Positions 1-6,017 of a DNA stretch of 9,896 bases are shown one piece after another (position 1 is the stretch's first letter; every line of letters begins with the position of its first letter). The translations under genes and the position numbers were made by a program. Location: positions 1 to 9,896 of the forward strand of contig DUSB01000077.1 in NCBI GenBank assembly GCA_012840625.1. The letters run 5' to 3'. This stretch comes from Syntrophomonadaceae bacterium. Lineage in GTDB: Bacteria > Bacillota > Syntrophomonadia > Syntrophomonadales > Syntrophomonadaceae. The notes under the pieces are model-generated. The model ran no database searches. It saw only the letters and a list, made by a program, of their open reading frames with translations, and was not told where the DNA came from.

Positions 1-351
1 CGCTTCTACCGGCCCTTTTTCGTCAACGGCCTCTCCCAGTACGTTCATAATACGGCCCAAACAGCCTTCGCCCACCGGCACGCTGATGGTGGCACCCGTG
101 TTGGTTGCTTTCATTCCCCGCATAATGCCGTCAGTCGGTTGCAGAGCGACACAACGAACGGTATCATTTCCCAGCAGCTGCATTGCTTCCAGGGTAACAT
201 CAATATCAGCAACTGTTCTAATGTTTTGAGGCTGGTCATCAGATTTTATGGTAATAGCGTTCATCAGGTCCGGCAACTCCCCTGGTTTAAAGCGTATGTC
301 CACCACCGCGCCTATAACCTGTGTTACCTCGCCATACGTTACATTCGCCAT
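1..351 (-). CDS. atpD: ATP synthase F1 subunit beta, N-terminal part (3' end beyond window)
   Basis: This is the start of the catalytic beta subunit of the F-type ATP synthase. 117 codons are visible and the gene continues past position 1; the family is about 465 residues long. The protein begins MANVTYGEVTQVIGAVVDIRF, typical of the beta-barrel crown domain (about residues 1-80). It continues with a segment of the form TDGIMRGM...TGATISVPVGE and then LGRIMNVLGEAVDEKGP, which leads into the nucleotide-binding domain. The P-loop and catalytic residues lie outside the window, so their integrity cannot be judged. The ATG at 351-349 follows AAAGGAGG (369-362) with a 10-nt spacer. The gene begins 3 nt after the atpG stop, and its ribosome site lies inside the last atpG codons, which suggests coupled translation. 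Identity is certain from sequence and position. Confidence 0.97.
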   Translation of the reverse strand, partial: MANVTYGEVTQVIGAVVDIRFKPGELPDLMNAITIKSDDQPQNIRTVADIDVTLEAMQLLGNDTVRCVALQPTDGIMRGMKATNTGATISVPVGEGCLGRIMNVLGEAVDEKGPVEA

Positions 352-354
352 TCT

Positions 355-1239
355 CTAACTTCCTCCTTTTTTGAGTGCTTCTGCGCCACCGACAATATCA
401 AGAATTTCGTCCGTAATTGCTGCCTGCCGTACTTTATTCATCTGCAATGTCAGGTTATCAATAATTTCAGCCGCATTCTCGGTAGCATTACCCATAGCTG
501 TCATCCTGGCCCCAAATTCACTGGCTTTTGACTCCAGTAAAGCATGATAAATCTGACTGCCAACATATCTGGGCAACAGGTTTAACAATATGACATCTGC
601 ACTGGGTTCATAGATGTACTCAACCAGCTCCTCCTCAGCCATAAGTTCCTCGGAAGGAGGATCAAGGGGTAACAGCTTGGTTATAGTTGGATCCTGCCGC
701 AGCGCATTTATAAACCGGGCATAGACCAGATAAACTTCATCCACTTCCTCATTTTCATAGGCATTCATTACAAATTGCGCAATTTCTCTGGCATCGGTAT
801 AGCTAACATCATCACCAAGATTGATGAATTCAGCATCCAAACCCTGACGCTTTATATAGAAATCTCTCGCTTTGCGTCCTACCGCGATAATACCGTTTTC
901 CACCTGCCGCTCCTCAGCCGCAATGGCTTCTTCGGCAGCACGGATGATGTTGGTATTATATGCTCCACAAAGCCCGCGGTCAGCCGTTACTACTACATAT
1001 CCAACCTTACGTACGTCTTCTCTTGTTACCAGTAAAGGATGTTCAACATCGGTTGACACAGCAGCCAGACGTGCCAGTGTTTCCTGTAAGGTTTCCGTAT
1101 AAGGCCGTGATGCTTCAGCACTTTCCTGTGCCCGGCGCAATCTGGCAGCTGCCACCATCTCCATGGCCTTGGTTATCTGCTGTGTGTTCGTTACACTGCG
1201 AATCCTGCGCTTAAATTCTCTTACTCCTGCTCCTGCCAT
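355..1239 (-). CDS. atpG: ATP synthase F1 subunit gamma
   Basis: This is the central rotor shaft of F1, which couples c-ring rotation to catalysis in the alpha3-beta3 head. The protein is 294 residues, close to the family norm of about 285-290. The N-terminal helix has the signature REFKRRIRSVTNTQQITKAM, and the C-terminal helix (about residues 246-285) has MTAMGNATENA followed by NKVRQAAITDEILDIVGGA. Together these form the antiparallel coiled coil of the shaft; the middle (about 65-210) is the Rossmann-like domain beginning with KVGYVVVTADRGLCG. The frame could open at TTG 1245. ATG 1239 is preferred because AGGTGG at 1254-1249 lies 9 nt before it and only 3 nt before the TTG. The gene starts 13 nt after the atpA stop, and that ribosome site overlaps the atpA stop codon. 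Confidence 0.97.
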   Translation of the reverse strand: MAGAGVREFKRRIRSVTNTQQITKAMEMVAAARLRRAQESAEASRPYTETLQETLARLAAVSTDVEHPLLVTREDVRKVGYVVVTADRGLCGAYNTNIIRAAEEAIAAEERQVENGIIAVGRKARDFYIKRQGLDAEFINLGDDVSYTDAREIAQFVMNAYENEEVDEVYLVYARFINALRQDPTITKLLPLDPPSEELMAEEELVEYIYEPSADVILLNLLPRYVGSQIYHALLESKASEFGARMTAMGNATENAAEIIDNLTLQMNKVRQAAITDEILDIVGGAEALKKGGS

Positions 1240-1248
1240 ATTCAATCA

Positions 1249-1254
1249 CCACCT
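1249..1254 (-). promoter_or_regulatory. Ribosome binding site of atpG
   Basis: AGGTGG on the minus strand. It lies 9 nt before ATG 1239 and 3 nt before the alternative TTG 1245, so it supports the ATG as start. It overlaps the TAG stop of atpA, fitting translational coupling of alpha and gamma. Confidence 0.7.
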
Positions 1255-2767
1255 AAATAGTAAAGGTAGACTTGAACTCTTCTATGGCCTTGACGAGCTT
1301 GGATTCAATTTCATCATCAAGTTTTCCAGTCTCCTTAATCGCTTTTAAGACATCATTATGGGCGCTGCGCATATATTTCAAGAATTCTTCTTCAAACTCT
1401 TCTATACGATCCGATGAAATATCATCTAAATAGCCATTTACGCCCGTAAAGATAACTGCCACCTGTTCTTCTACCGGCATGGGCTGATATTGACCCTGTT
1501 TGAGGATATCAGTTACCCTTTCCCCACGGGTCAGGCGCGCCAGAGTCGCTTTATCCAAATCCGAGCCAAATTGGGCAAATGCGGCCAATTCACGGTATTG
1601 AGCCAGGTCGAGTCGCAGCTGCCCGGCAACTGCTTTCATGGCTTTAGTCTGTGCTTCACCACCAACACGGCTGACAGATAATCCTGCATTAATAGCCGGA
1701 CGCTGTCCTGCGTAAAACAGGTCTGTTTCCAGATATATCTGTCCATCCGTAATGGAAATAACGTTGGTAGGTATATAAGCGGAAACGTCACCAGCCTGCG
1801 TTTCAATAATCGGCAGAGCAGTAATCGATCCACCACCATAGTCATCATTGAGTTTACAGGCCCTTTCCAGCAAACGCGAATGGAGATAAAATACGTCGCC
1901 CGGGTATGCTTCACGTCCCGGTGGACGACGTAAGAGCAAGGACATTTCACGATATGCAACCGCATGTTTGGACAAGTCATCATAAACGATGAGAACATCG
2001 GCCTGATTGGTCTCCATAAATTCTTCCGCCATGGCTACGCCAGCATAGGGAGCAATATAAAGCAGCGGAGCTGGTTCTGATGCCGTTGCAGCAACGATGA
2101 TCGTATAGTCCATCGCGCCCATTTCCTCCAGCTTCGCATGAATACCGGCTACAGTTGATTGCTTCTGCCCGATAGCTACATAAATACAGATCATATCTTT
2201 CTTTTCCCGCTGATTAATGATCGCATCGATAGCCAGAGCAGTTTTCCCCACCTGACGGTCACCAATGATTAACTCACGCTGTCCTCTGCCGATCGGAACC
2301 ATTGAGTCAATCGCCTTTAAGCCTGTCTGCATAGGTGTATCAACTGGAGAGCGAGTAATAACTCCCGGCGCTACACGTTCCACCGGGCGGAAAGTGCTGG
2401 TATTAATAGGCCCTTTACCATCAATGGGCTGTCCCAGTGCATTAACAACACGCCCCAACAGGGCTTCACCAGCTGGAACCTCCATGATTCTCCCGGTTGC
2501 CTTAACTATGTCACCTTCCTTGATATGCTCATAGCTTCCCAGCAACACCGCTCCTACGTTATCTTCTTCCAGGTTTAGAACCATTCCATAGGTCCCCCCA
2601 GGAAATTCCAATAATTCGCCAGCCATGGCACCCTGTAATCCATATACGCGGGCAATACCGTCACCCACATAGATAACTGAGCCCACATTGCTGACTTCGA
2701 CCTCTGATTGGTAGCGCTCTATTTGATCTTTTAGTATGGCGCTAATCTCTTCAGGTCTGATACTCAT
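1253..2767 (-). CDS. atpA: ATP synthase F1 subunit alpha
   Basis: This is the non-catalytic nucleotide-binding subunit of the F1 head and the place where the peripheral stalk attaches. The protein is 504 residues, the standard bacterial length. The N-terminal segment and beta-barrel (about 1-95) start with MSIRPEEISAILKDQI and contain VGDGIARVYGL. The P-loop is GDRQVGKT at 169-176, with Val173 where Thr is commoner. VYDDLSKHA lies at 261-269, RRPPGREAYPGDVFYLHSRLLER covers 280-302, and the conserved arginine of SVSR is Arg367. The C-terminal helical bundle (about 380-504) ends in a charged tail. AGGGGTGA supports the ATG at 2767. The gene lies 21 nt after atpH and 13 nt before atpG in the usual delta-alpha-gamma-beta order. 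Nothing suggests loss of function. Confidence 0.98.
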   Translation of the reverse strand: MSIRPEEISAILKDQIERYQSEVEVSNVGSVIYVGDGIARVYGLQGAMAGELLEFPGGTYGMVLNLEEDNVGAVLLGSYEHIKEGDIVKATGRIMEVPAGEALLGRVVNALGQPIDGKGPINTSTFRPVERVAPGVITRSPVDTPMQTGLKAIDSMVPIGRGQRELIIGDRQVGKTALAIDAIINQREKKDMICIYVAIGQKQSTVAGIHAKLEEMGAMDYTIIVAATASEPAPLLYIAPYAGVAMAEEFMETNQADVLIVYDDLSKHAVAYREMSLLLRRPPGREAYPGDVFYLHSRLLERACKLNDDYGGGSITALPIIETQAGDVSAYIPTNVISITDGQIYLETDLFYAGQRPAINAGLSVSRVGGEAQTKAMKAVAGQLRLDLAQYRELAAFAQFGSDLDKATLARLTRGERVTDILKQGQYQPMPVEEQVAVIFTGVNGYLDDISSDRIEEFEEEFLKYMRSAHNDVLKAIKETGKLDDEIESKLVKAIEEFKSTFTI

Positions 2768-2788
2768 TTATGTGCTCACCCCTATCAC

Positions 2789-3337
2789 TTAACTTATCTT
2801 TGCCTGCTTGAGATCTTCCTGCAACATCTCCAGCTTTTTGGCCACCGTGCCATCAATAATCTGGTCCCCTATCCTTACTTTCACCCCTCCAAGTAAGGAC
2901 GGATCTACCCTGGTTTGTAATTGTACCGTCTTGCCTAAGGAACGGGAAAGATTTTTGGTCAACTCCTCCAGATCTTCTTCGGAAAGTTCTGTAGCGGTGT
3001 AAAGCTCAGCCTTTTTAATGTTTCTTGATTCGTCTGCCATATCTACATATTCTTCATAAATAGCGTCAAAGTAAGCCTCACGTCTCTTATCAATAATAAC
3101 GAAAATAAAATTCAAGCTTTCCTGTGCTATGTCATCGGCAAAAAGCTTTTGGGCTACGTCTTTCTTATCTTTAGCTGGAATGAGTAGATGGGAAAAATAC
3201 TCCCGTAAATGTTCCACTTCGTCCAGAGCACGAATAACCTTTTCCAGATCAGCCTGGAATTGGTCAATTTTATCTCTTTCCTTGGCCAGGCTAAAGAATG
3301 CTTCTGCGTAGCGCCTAGCGACGCTTTTGTTTAGCAT
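2789..3337 (-). CDS. atpH: ATP synthase F1 subunit delta (OSCP-like)
   Basis: This is the stator subunit that joins the top of the alpha3-beta3 head to the b-subunit stalk. The protein is 182 residues, the usual length. The N-terminal domain begins MLNKSVARRYAEAFFSLAKE, with the family RRYAEA motif, and forms the six-helix bundle (about 1-105). The C-terminal part carries VDPSLLGGVKVRIGDQIIDG followed by TVAKKLEMLQEDL, the most conserved signature of the family. The start codon overlaps the end of atpF by 7 nt (ATGCTAA), and the ribosome site is weak (AGGCGA). Expression is therefore probably coupled to translation of atpF, which fits the near-stoichiometric stator. No anomaly was seen. Confidence 0.97.
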   Translation of the reverse strand: MLNKSVARRYAEAFFSLAKERDKIDQFQADLEKVIRALDEVEHLREYFSHLLIPAKDKKDVAQKLFADDIAQESLNFIFVIIDKRREAYFDAIYEEYVDMADESRNIKKAELYTATELSEEDLEELTKNLSRSLGKTVQLQTRVDPSLLGGVKVRIGDQIIDGTVAKKLEMLQEDLKQAKIS

Positions 3338-3939
3338 AGATAATCGCCTGCTTCATTTACAAATTCCCGGACCATCTTTTTATGATCCTCTTCAGTAATG
3401 GCACGTTCCAGGACCCTTTCTGCGGCCATGATAGCCAGGGTTACAGCAGTATCCCTCAATTCAACTCTGGCTGCCTCGGTGGCAGCATCTATTTCTGACA
3501 GGGCCCTTTCTTTCATGGTGGAAACTTCTTCATTGGCTTTGTTGATAATATCGGTTTTCATTTCTTCAGCCGTACGATTGGCCCGGGCCACAATTTCCTG
3601 GGCTTCTTTGCGTGATTCTGCTAGATTAGCCTGGGCTTCTTTTTGCATCTGATCTACTTCTACGCGAACTTCTTCAGCATGTTTGATCGAACTTTCAATC
3701 GTGTTGGTACGTTCTTCCAGCATATTATTAATTGGGTTAAAGCCAAATTTATATAATAAAGCTAATAAAACGAAGAAGTTTACTGCTGACCAGCCCATAA
3801 CATACCAGTTACCCCATTCCGGTACAGCTGGTTCAGGGTCTGCAACGGCACCTGTTGCCATAGCGACGGTGGCAAATCCCATTACCATCACCAGGGATAA
3901 GGCTAGAATCCCCAGATAAACCCATTTGTTACGTCTCAC
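3331..3939 (-). CDS. atpF: ATP synthase Fo subunit b with signal-peptide-like N-terminus
   Basis: This is the peripheral stalk subunit, anchored in the membrane next to subunit a and extending as a long helix to delta. At 202 residues it is longer than the typical 155-175. The extra length is N-terminal: a basic start MRRNKW, a hydrophobic stretch (about 7-26) and AMA (26-28), which resembles a signal peptidase site. A short acidic/proline segment follows. The usual membrane helix (about 46-65, ending LLYKFGFNPI) comes next, then a long charged coiled coil (about 70-170) and the conserved C-terminal AAERVLERAI region. The start is GTG 3939, backed by GGAGGT 9 nt upstream, so the extension is likely translated. 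The gene lies 117 nt after atpE across a stem-loop and overlaps atpH by 7 nt. Confidence 0.95.
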   Translation of the reverse strand: MRRNKWVYLGILALSLVMVMGFATVAMATGAVADPEPAVPEWGNWYVMGWSAVNFFVLLALLYKFGFNPINNMLEERTNTIESSIKHAEEVRVEVDQMQKEAQANLAESRKEAQEIVARANRTAEEMKTDIINKANEEVSTMKERALSEIDAATEAARVELRDTAVTLAIMAAERVLERAITEEDHKKMVREFVNEAGDYLC

Positions 3940-3979
3940 GGATGTGCTACCTCCAATCTTTGTAGAAGCTATTAGTATT

Positions 3980-4025
3980 AGGGCGATAGAGCACTATTAT
4001 CTATATCTGCTTGCTCTATCGCCCT
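3980..4025 (-). promoter_or_regulatory. Stem-loop between atpE and atpF
   Basis: A perfect 14-bp inverted repeat lies in the atpE-atpF spacer. The arms are AGGGCGATAGAGCA (3980-3993) and TGCTCTATCGCCCT (4012-4025), with an 18-nt AT-rich loop. No T-run follows the stem in the direction of transcription, so it is not a standard intrinsic terminator. Position and strength suggest a 3' stabiliser, processing site or partial attenuator that would favour atpE over the downstream genes. This would match the need for many c subunits per complex. The role is inference; the hairpin itself is read directly. Confidence 0.7.
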
Positions 4026-4056
4026 CTAAGTACTAGATAGACGTGAATAGGGTTGC

Positions 4057-4281
4057 TTACATTTTCCCTACCAGCATAAATGCGATCAGCAGACCATAAA
4101 TAGTCAGCGTCTCTATAAAAGCAAAGGTAATAAACATGAGGGTTCTGACGTCCCCTCCGACTTCGGGCTGTCTGGCAATGGCTTCAATGGCTTTTCCTCC
4201 AGCAACACCCATACCAACACCACCGCCGAGACCGGCGATTGATACAGCTAAACCAGCACCTAATGCGATACTACCGCCCAT
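4057..4281 (-). CDS. atpE: ATP synthase Fo subunit c (rotor ring proteolipid)
   Basis: This is the two-helix membrane proteolipid that forms the ion-carrying rotor ring. From ATG 4281 the protein is 74 residues, starting MGGSIALGAGLAVSIAG. Helix 1 contains GLGGGVGMGVAGG (17-29). The polar loop is ARQPE (36-40). Helix 2 contains the essential carboxylate Glu57 in FAFIETLTIYG. The open frame extends six codons further to ATG 4299, but AAAGGAGGG lies between the two ATGs, so 4281 is the real start. The sodium-site pattern of Ilyobacter-type rings (Gln in helix 1, Glu-Ser-Thr in helix 2) is only partly present: the positions are Met24, Glu57, Thr58 and Leu59. Proton coupling is more likely but not proven. 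The gene sits between atpB and a strong downstream hairpin. Confidence 0.97.
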   Translation of the reverse strand: MGGSIALGAGLAVSIAGLGGGVGMGVAGGKAIEAIARQPEVGGDVRTLMFITFAFIETLTIYGLLIAFMLVGKM

Positions 4282-4287
4282 TTCTTT

Positions 4288-4296
4288 CCCTCCTTT
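4288..4296 (-). promoter_or_regulatory. Ribosome binding site deciding the atpE start
   Basis: AAAGGAGGG on the minus strand, 6 nt before ATG 4281. It lies downstream of the other in-frame ATG (4299) and so cannot serve that codon. It is among the strongest ribosome sites in the window, as expected for the most abundant Fo subunit. Confidence 0.85.
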
Positions 4297-4337
4297 CATT
4301 ATTGCACGTTAAAAGTGACCAGCTAATATCCTAAATG

Positions 4338-5021
4338 TTAATGGTCATCACCTGTAGCTGTAGCAATATAACTTGCTGACAGAATGGTAAACACGATTGC
4401 CTGAATGAACGCAAGCAGTACGCTCAAGGCCATCAGGGCAAACGGAACCAAAAACGGCACTAAGAACAGCATATAAGCTATAATCATCTCTTCCCCAAAT
4501 ATATTCCCGAATAAACGGAGGGTCAGAGACAGCGGGTGGGTTATCTCTTCCAGGAGATTCAAGGGCAACATTGCTGGATTGGGGCTAAGGAAGTGGTTCA
4601 TATAACCAAGCCCATGTTCCTGGAAACCTGCAATGTGAACCGCGAAAACTGTAATAACCGCCAGAACAATGGTTACGTTCCAGTTGCTCGTAGGCGGTTG
4701 AAAACCAGGAATGTGAGCCGCACCCGGAATAAGGCCGCTGTAGTTACTGAATAGGATAAACAAAAAAAATGTTGATAACAGGGGGGCATATTTTTTGGCG
4801 ATATGTTCTTTATCCATTAACTGAGTAAAGAAATCATATGTCCAAACAACGGCAGCTTCAAATGCATTCTGCAACCCCCGGGGAACTAATTGCATATCAC
4901 GTGTGGCTGAATAGGCAACCAGAGCGAGAATAACAACAATACACCATTGAGTAACTACCAGGTGATCTACTGGGATAGGTCCCAGGTGAAATAGGACTGA
5001 ATCCCACATGCCAAATATCAT
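4338..5021 (-). CDS. atpB: ATP synthase Fo subunit a
   Basis: This is the membrane stator subunit that provides the two half-channels for the coupling ion and faces the c ring. The protein is 227 residues, typical for Bacillota. Hydrophobic segments lie at about 22-38, 79-97, 114-133, 178-195 and 197-222. The diagnostic helix contains HPLSLTLRLFGNIFGEE (162-178), with the essential arginine at Arg169. The family motifs SNYSGLIPG (92-100) and ATG near the C-terminus are also present. The ATG at 5021 follows a GGGGGAG tract with a rather short spacer; Met5 is a possible alternative start. The gene follows atpZ after 96 nt, with no atpI between, and precedes atpE by 56 nt measured to the corrected atpE start. 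Confidence 0.97.
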   Translation of the reverse strand: MIFGMWDSVLFHLGPIPVDHLVVTQWCIVVILALVAYSATRDMQLVPRGLQNAFEAAVVWTYDFFTQLMDKEHIAKKYAPLLSTFFLFILFSNYSGLIPGAAHIPGFQPPTSNWNVTIVLAVITVFAVHIAGFQEHGLGYMNHFLSPNPAMLPLNLLEEITHPLSLTLRLFGNIFGEEMIIAYMLFLVPFLVPFALMALSVLLAFIQAIVFTILSASYIATATGDDH

Positions 5022-5063
5022 CTTTCTCCCCCCTTCCGCAATGTATTGTTCTCATTTTGTTGA

Positions 5064-5086
5064 CCGTTTTGCCACATTTAAAACGG
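5064..5086 (-). promoter_or_regulatory. Small stem-loop in the atpZ-atpB spacer
   Basis: CCGTTTT (5064-5070) and AAAACGG (5080-5086) form a perfect 7-bp stem with a 9-nt loop, in the 96-nt gap between atpZ and atpB. No T-tract follows on the minus strand, so it is not an intrinsic terminator. It could be an mRNA processing site, but a hairpin this short may be chance. The rest of the spacer (5022-5117) is AT-rich and holds no gene. Confidence 0.35.
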
Positions 5087-5117
5087 AATCAAAACGTAAA
5101 CTTTTTAATAAAGACAC

Positions 5118-5456
5118 TTAAAAAAGCGGATCCCACGGTTCATCCTCAGGATCTTTGGATGCCTCCTCCTCGTCTTCTAACAACCTTTTTCCCTCAGTAG
5201 AAGCCGGTTCTTTTTTTTCTCCAGCATCAGGGGGAGAATATTCAACATTGTCAGCCATAAGACGTTCCCACATCATCTTACCAGCTGTGGCGACTCCCAG
5301 CAAAAGTCCGAGGATAGTGATCAGGGGCTCGGTTCCAAATTTATCATCCAGCCATCGACCGCCTAACAATCCGATGGCGATGGCTGCTGCTACAGATGTG
5401 CCTAGATTAATTGCATTGGCCAGAGCTTTAGGCCAGTTTTGTTTTTTTTCTGACAT
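5118..5456 (-). CDS. atpZ: AtpZ-like small membrane protein at the head of the atp operon
   Basis: This is a small protein of the AtpZ / ATPase_gene1 group that commonly precedes Fo genes in Bacillota. Proposed roles for AtpZ and AtpI in other species are c-ring assembly help or Mg2+ supply; neither can be shown here. The protein is 112 residues with two hydrophobic hairpin segments, about 17-34 and 43-60. Between them is the family signature GGRWLDDKFGTEPLITILG. After about residue 70 comes a long hydrophilic, acidic and proline-containing tail (LLEDEEEASKDPEDEPWDP near the end) that looks longer than in many relatives. AGGTGG lies about 8 nt before ATG 5456. No separate atpI lies between this gene and atpB. 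Family assignment is fairly firm; function is inferred from context. Confidence 0.85.
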   Translation of the reverse strand: MSEKKQNWPKALANAINLGTSVAAAIAIGLLGGRWLDDKFGTEPLITILGLLLGVATAGKMMWERLMADNVEYSPPDAGEKKEPASTEGKRLLEDEEEASKDPEDEPWDPLF

Positions 5457-5475
5457 ATATTGCCACCTAACCCGA

Positions 5476-5498
5476 TTCCTGTCTTTTTATGAAAATAT
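5476..5498. repeat. Direct repeat copy A upstream of atpZ
   Basis: This 23-bp unit reads TTCCTGTC, TTTTTATG, AAAATAT on the plus strand. It matches copy B at 5504-5526 in 21 of 23 positions. The start-to-start distance is 28 bp. It contains an imperfect TTTTtATGAAAA palindrome and covers the best -10 candidate for the atp operon, so an operator role is conceivable. A slipped duplication is the alternative. Confidence 0.7.
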
Positions 5499-5499
5499 A
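5494..5499 (-). promoter_or_regulatory. Possible extended -10 promoter for the atp operon
   Basis: TGTTATATT on the minus strand resembles an extended -10 (TG, one base, then a near-TATAAT hexamer at 5499-5494). No good -35 is present at 17 bp. Transcription would start near 5487, giving a leader of about 30 nt before ATG 5456. The region is AT-rich, so chance matches are expected and this call is tentative. Confidence 0.3.
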
Positions 5500-5503
5500 A
5501 CAG

Positions 5504-5526
5504 TTCTTGTCTTTTCATGAAAATAT
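5504..5526. repeat. Direct repeat copy B upstream of atpZ
   Basis: Second copy of the 23-bp unit, reading TTCTTGTC, TTTTCATG, AAAATAT on the plus strand, with two mismatches to copy A. It contains the perfect 12-bp palindrome TTTTCATGAAAA (5512-5523), a shape suited to a dimeric regulator. It lies just upstream of the suggested -10. Confidence 0.7.
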
Positions 5527-5704
5527 TCCATAATATGTATTCTACGCCTATAGCTAAAATCCTTTTGATTAAACTAAAAAATTTTTCTTTACAGATAGAT
5601 CCTGCACTTTTATTATTACAATCTTTAGTGTTTATTTTTGTCGGCAGGCTATTGGCAGGGCTTCCTAAAAAGAAGGTTTTGCTATTAACATAAATTACTA
5701 ATAA

Positions 5705-6016
5705 TTATTTTGCCAGATATCCCTTACGAATCATTTTTTGCCAGTGTTCTTGTACCATTTTATCTACATCCATATCATAGGTATCTTCCATAACAAACAT
5801 CATAGTAATAGCTGTTTGCGCTACATCAAGCAGTTCAACGGCAATTTCCTGTATGATGGTCTGTTCATCAAGCTCCACCTGCTCGCCGCTCATCCCTCTG
5901 TATTTACCAATACATTGAGCCAGTTCTCCCGCTTCCTCCATTAATTTGAGGGCGGTAGATTCCAGGGTGGGGTTGAGCTGATTAAGCCTGGGCAATGATA
6001 AGGTTTTCGATTGCAT
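5705..6016 (-). CDS. MazG-like nucleotide pyrophosphohydrolase
   Basis: A small all-alpha NTP pyrophosphohydrolase of the MazG-like type, 103 residues. Such enzymes hydrolyse (d)NTPs to the monophosphate and pyrophosphate, usually as nucleotide-pool sanitisers. The metal-binding pattern is visible: EEAGEL with Glu27, Glu28 and Glu31, followed by ELLD with Glu61 and Asp64 in the next helix. This is one MazG domain, not the long two-domain MazG. Start ATG 6016 lies 1 nt after the dCMP deaminase stop, with GGAG inside the deaminase end, so the two are very likely co-translated. This pairing suggests a role in pyrimidine deoxynucleotide balance; the true substrate cannot be read from the sequence. 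The gene is followed by the 248-nt gap before the atp genes. Confidence 0.85.
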   Translation of the reverse strand: MQSKTLSLPRLNQLNPTLESTALKLMEEAGELAQCIGKYRGMSGEQVELDEQTIIQEIAVELLDVAQTAITMMFVMEDTYDMDVDKMVQEHWQKMIRKGYLAK

Positions 6017-6017
6017 G

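Larger units (their letters stand above)
5457..5704. other. AT-rich intergenic region before the atp operon
   Basis: 248 nt without a convincing gene on either strand; it is the longest gap in the window. It holds the atpZ ribosome site, an imperfect 23-bp direct repeat (5476-5526) and possible -10 elements on the minus strand. A second -10 candidate, TATTAT, lies just upstream of the repeats but has only a poor -35. No GC-rich hairpin with a T-run ends the mazG-like transcript, so read-through from the upstream genes remains possible. Confidence 0.6.

Noticed and set aside
298..303. Suspected extra base causing a frameshift early in atpD
   Set aside because: On rechecking the reading against the opposite-strand frame, the sequence is continuous (VVDIRF) and the gene is intact from 351 to the window edge.
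139..531. Open frame of 130 codons on the plus strand opposite the atpD-atpG junction
   Set aside because: It starts at TTG without a ribosome site and lies antisense to two conserved genes; its protein has no recognisable features.
3980..4025. Intrinsic terminator after atpE
   Set aside because: The stem is strong, but the bases after it on the minus strand (AATACTAATAGC) lack a T-run, and conserved atp genes continue directly downstream.
5155..5520. Open frame on the plus strand opposite atpZ, running into the upstream gap
   Set aside because: It is antisense to a recognisable AtpZ, lacks a family signature, and has a low-complexity serine-rich start derived from the acidic atpZ tail.
5661..5677. 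Weak CTTC/GAAG hairpin after the mazG-like gene as a terminator
   Set aside because: Only about four pairs form, the T-run lies in the loop, and no T-tract follows the stem.
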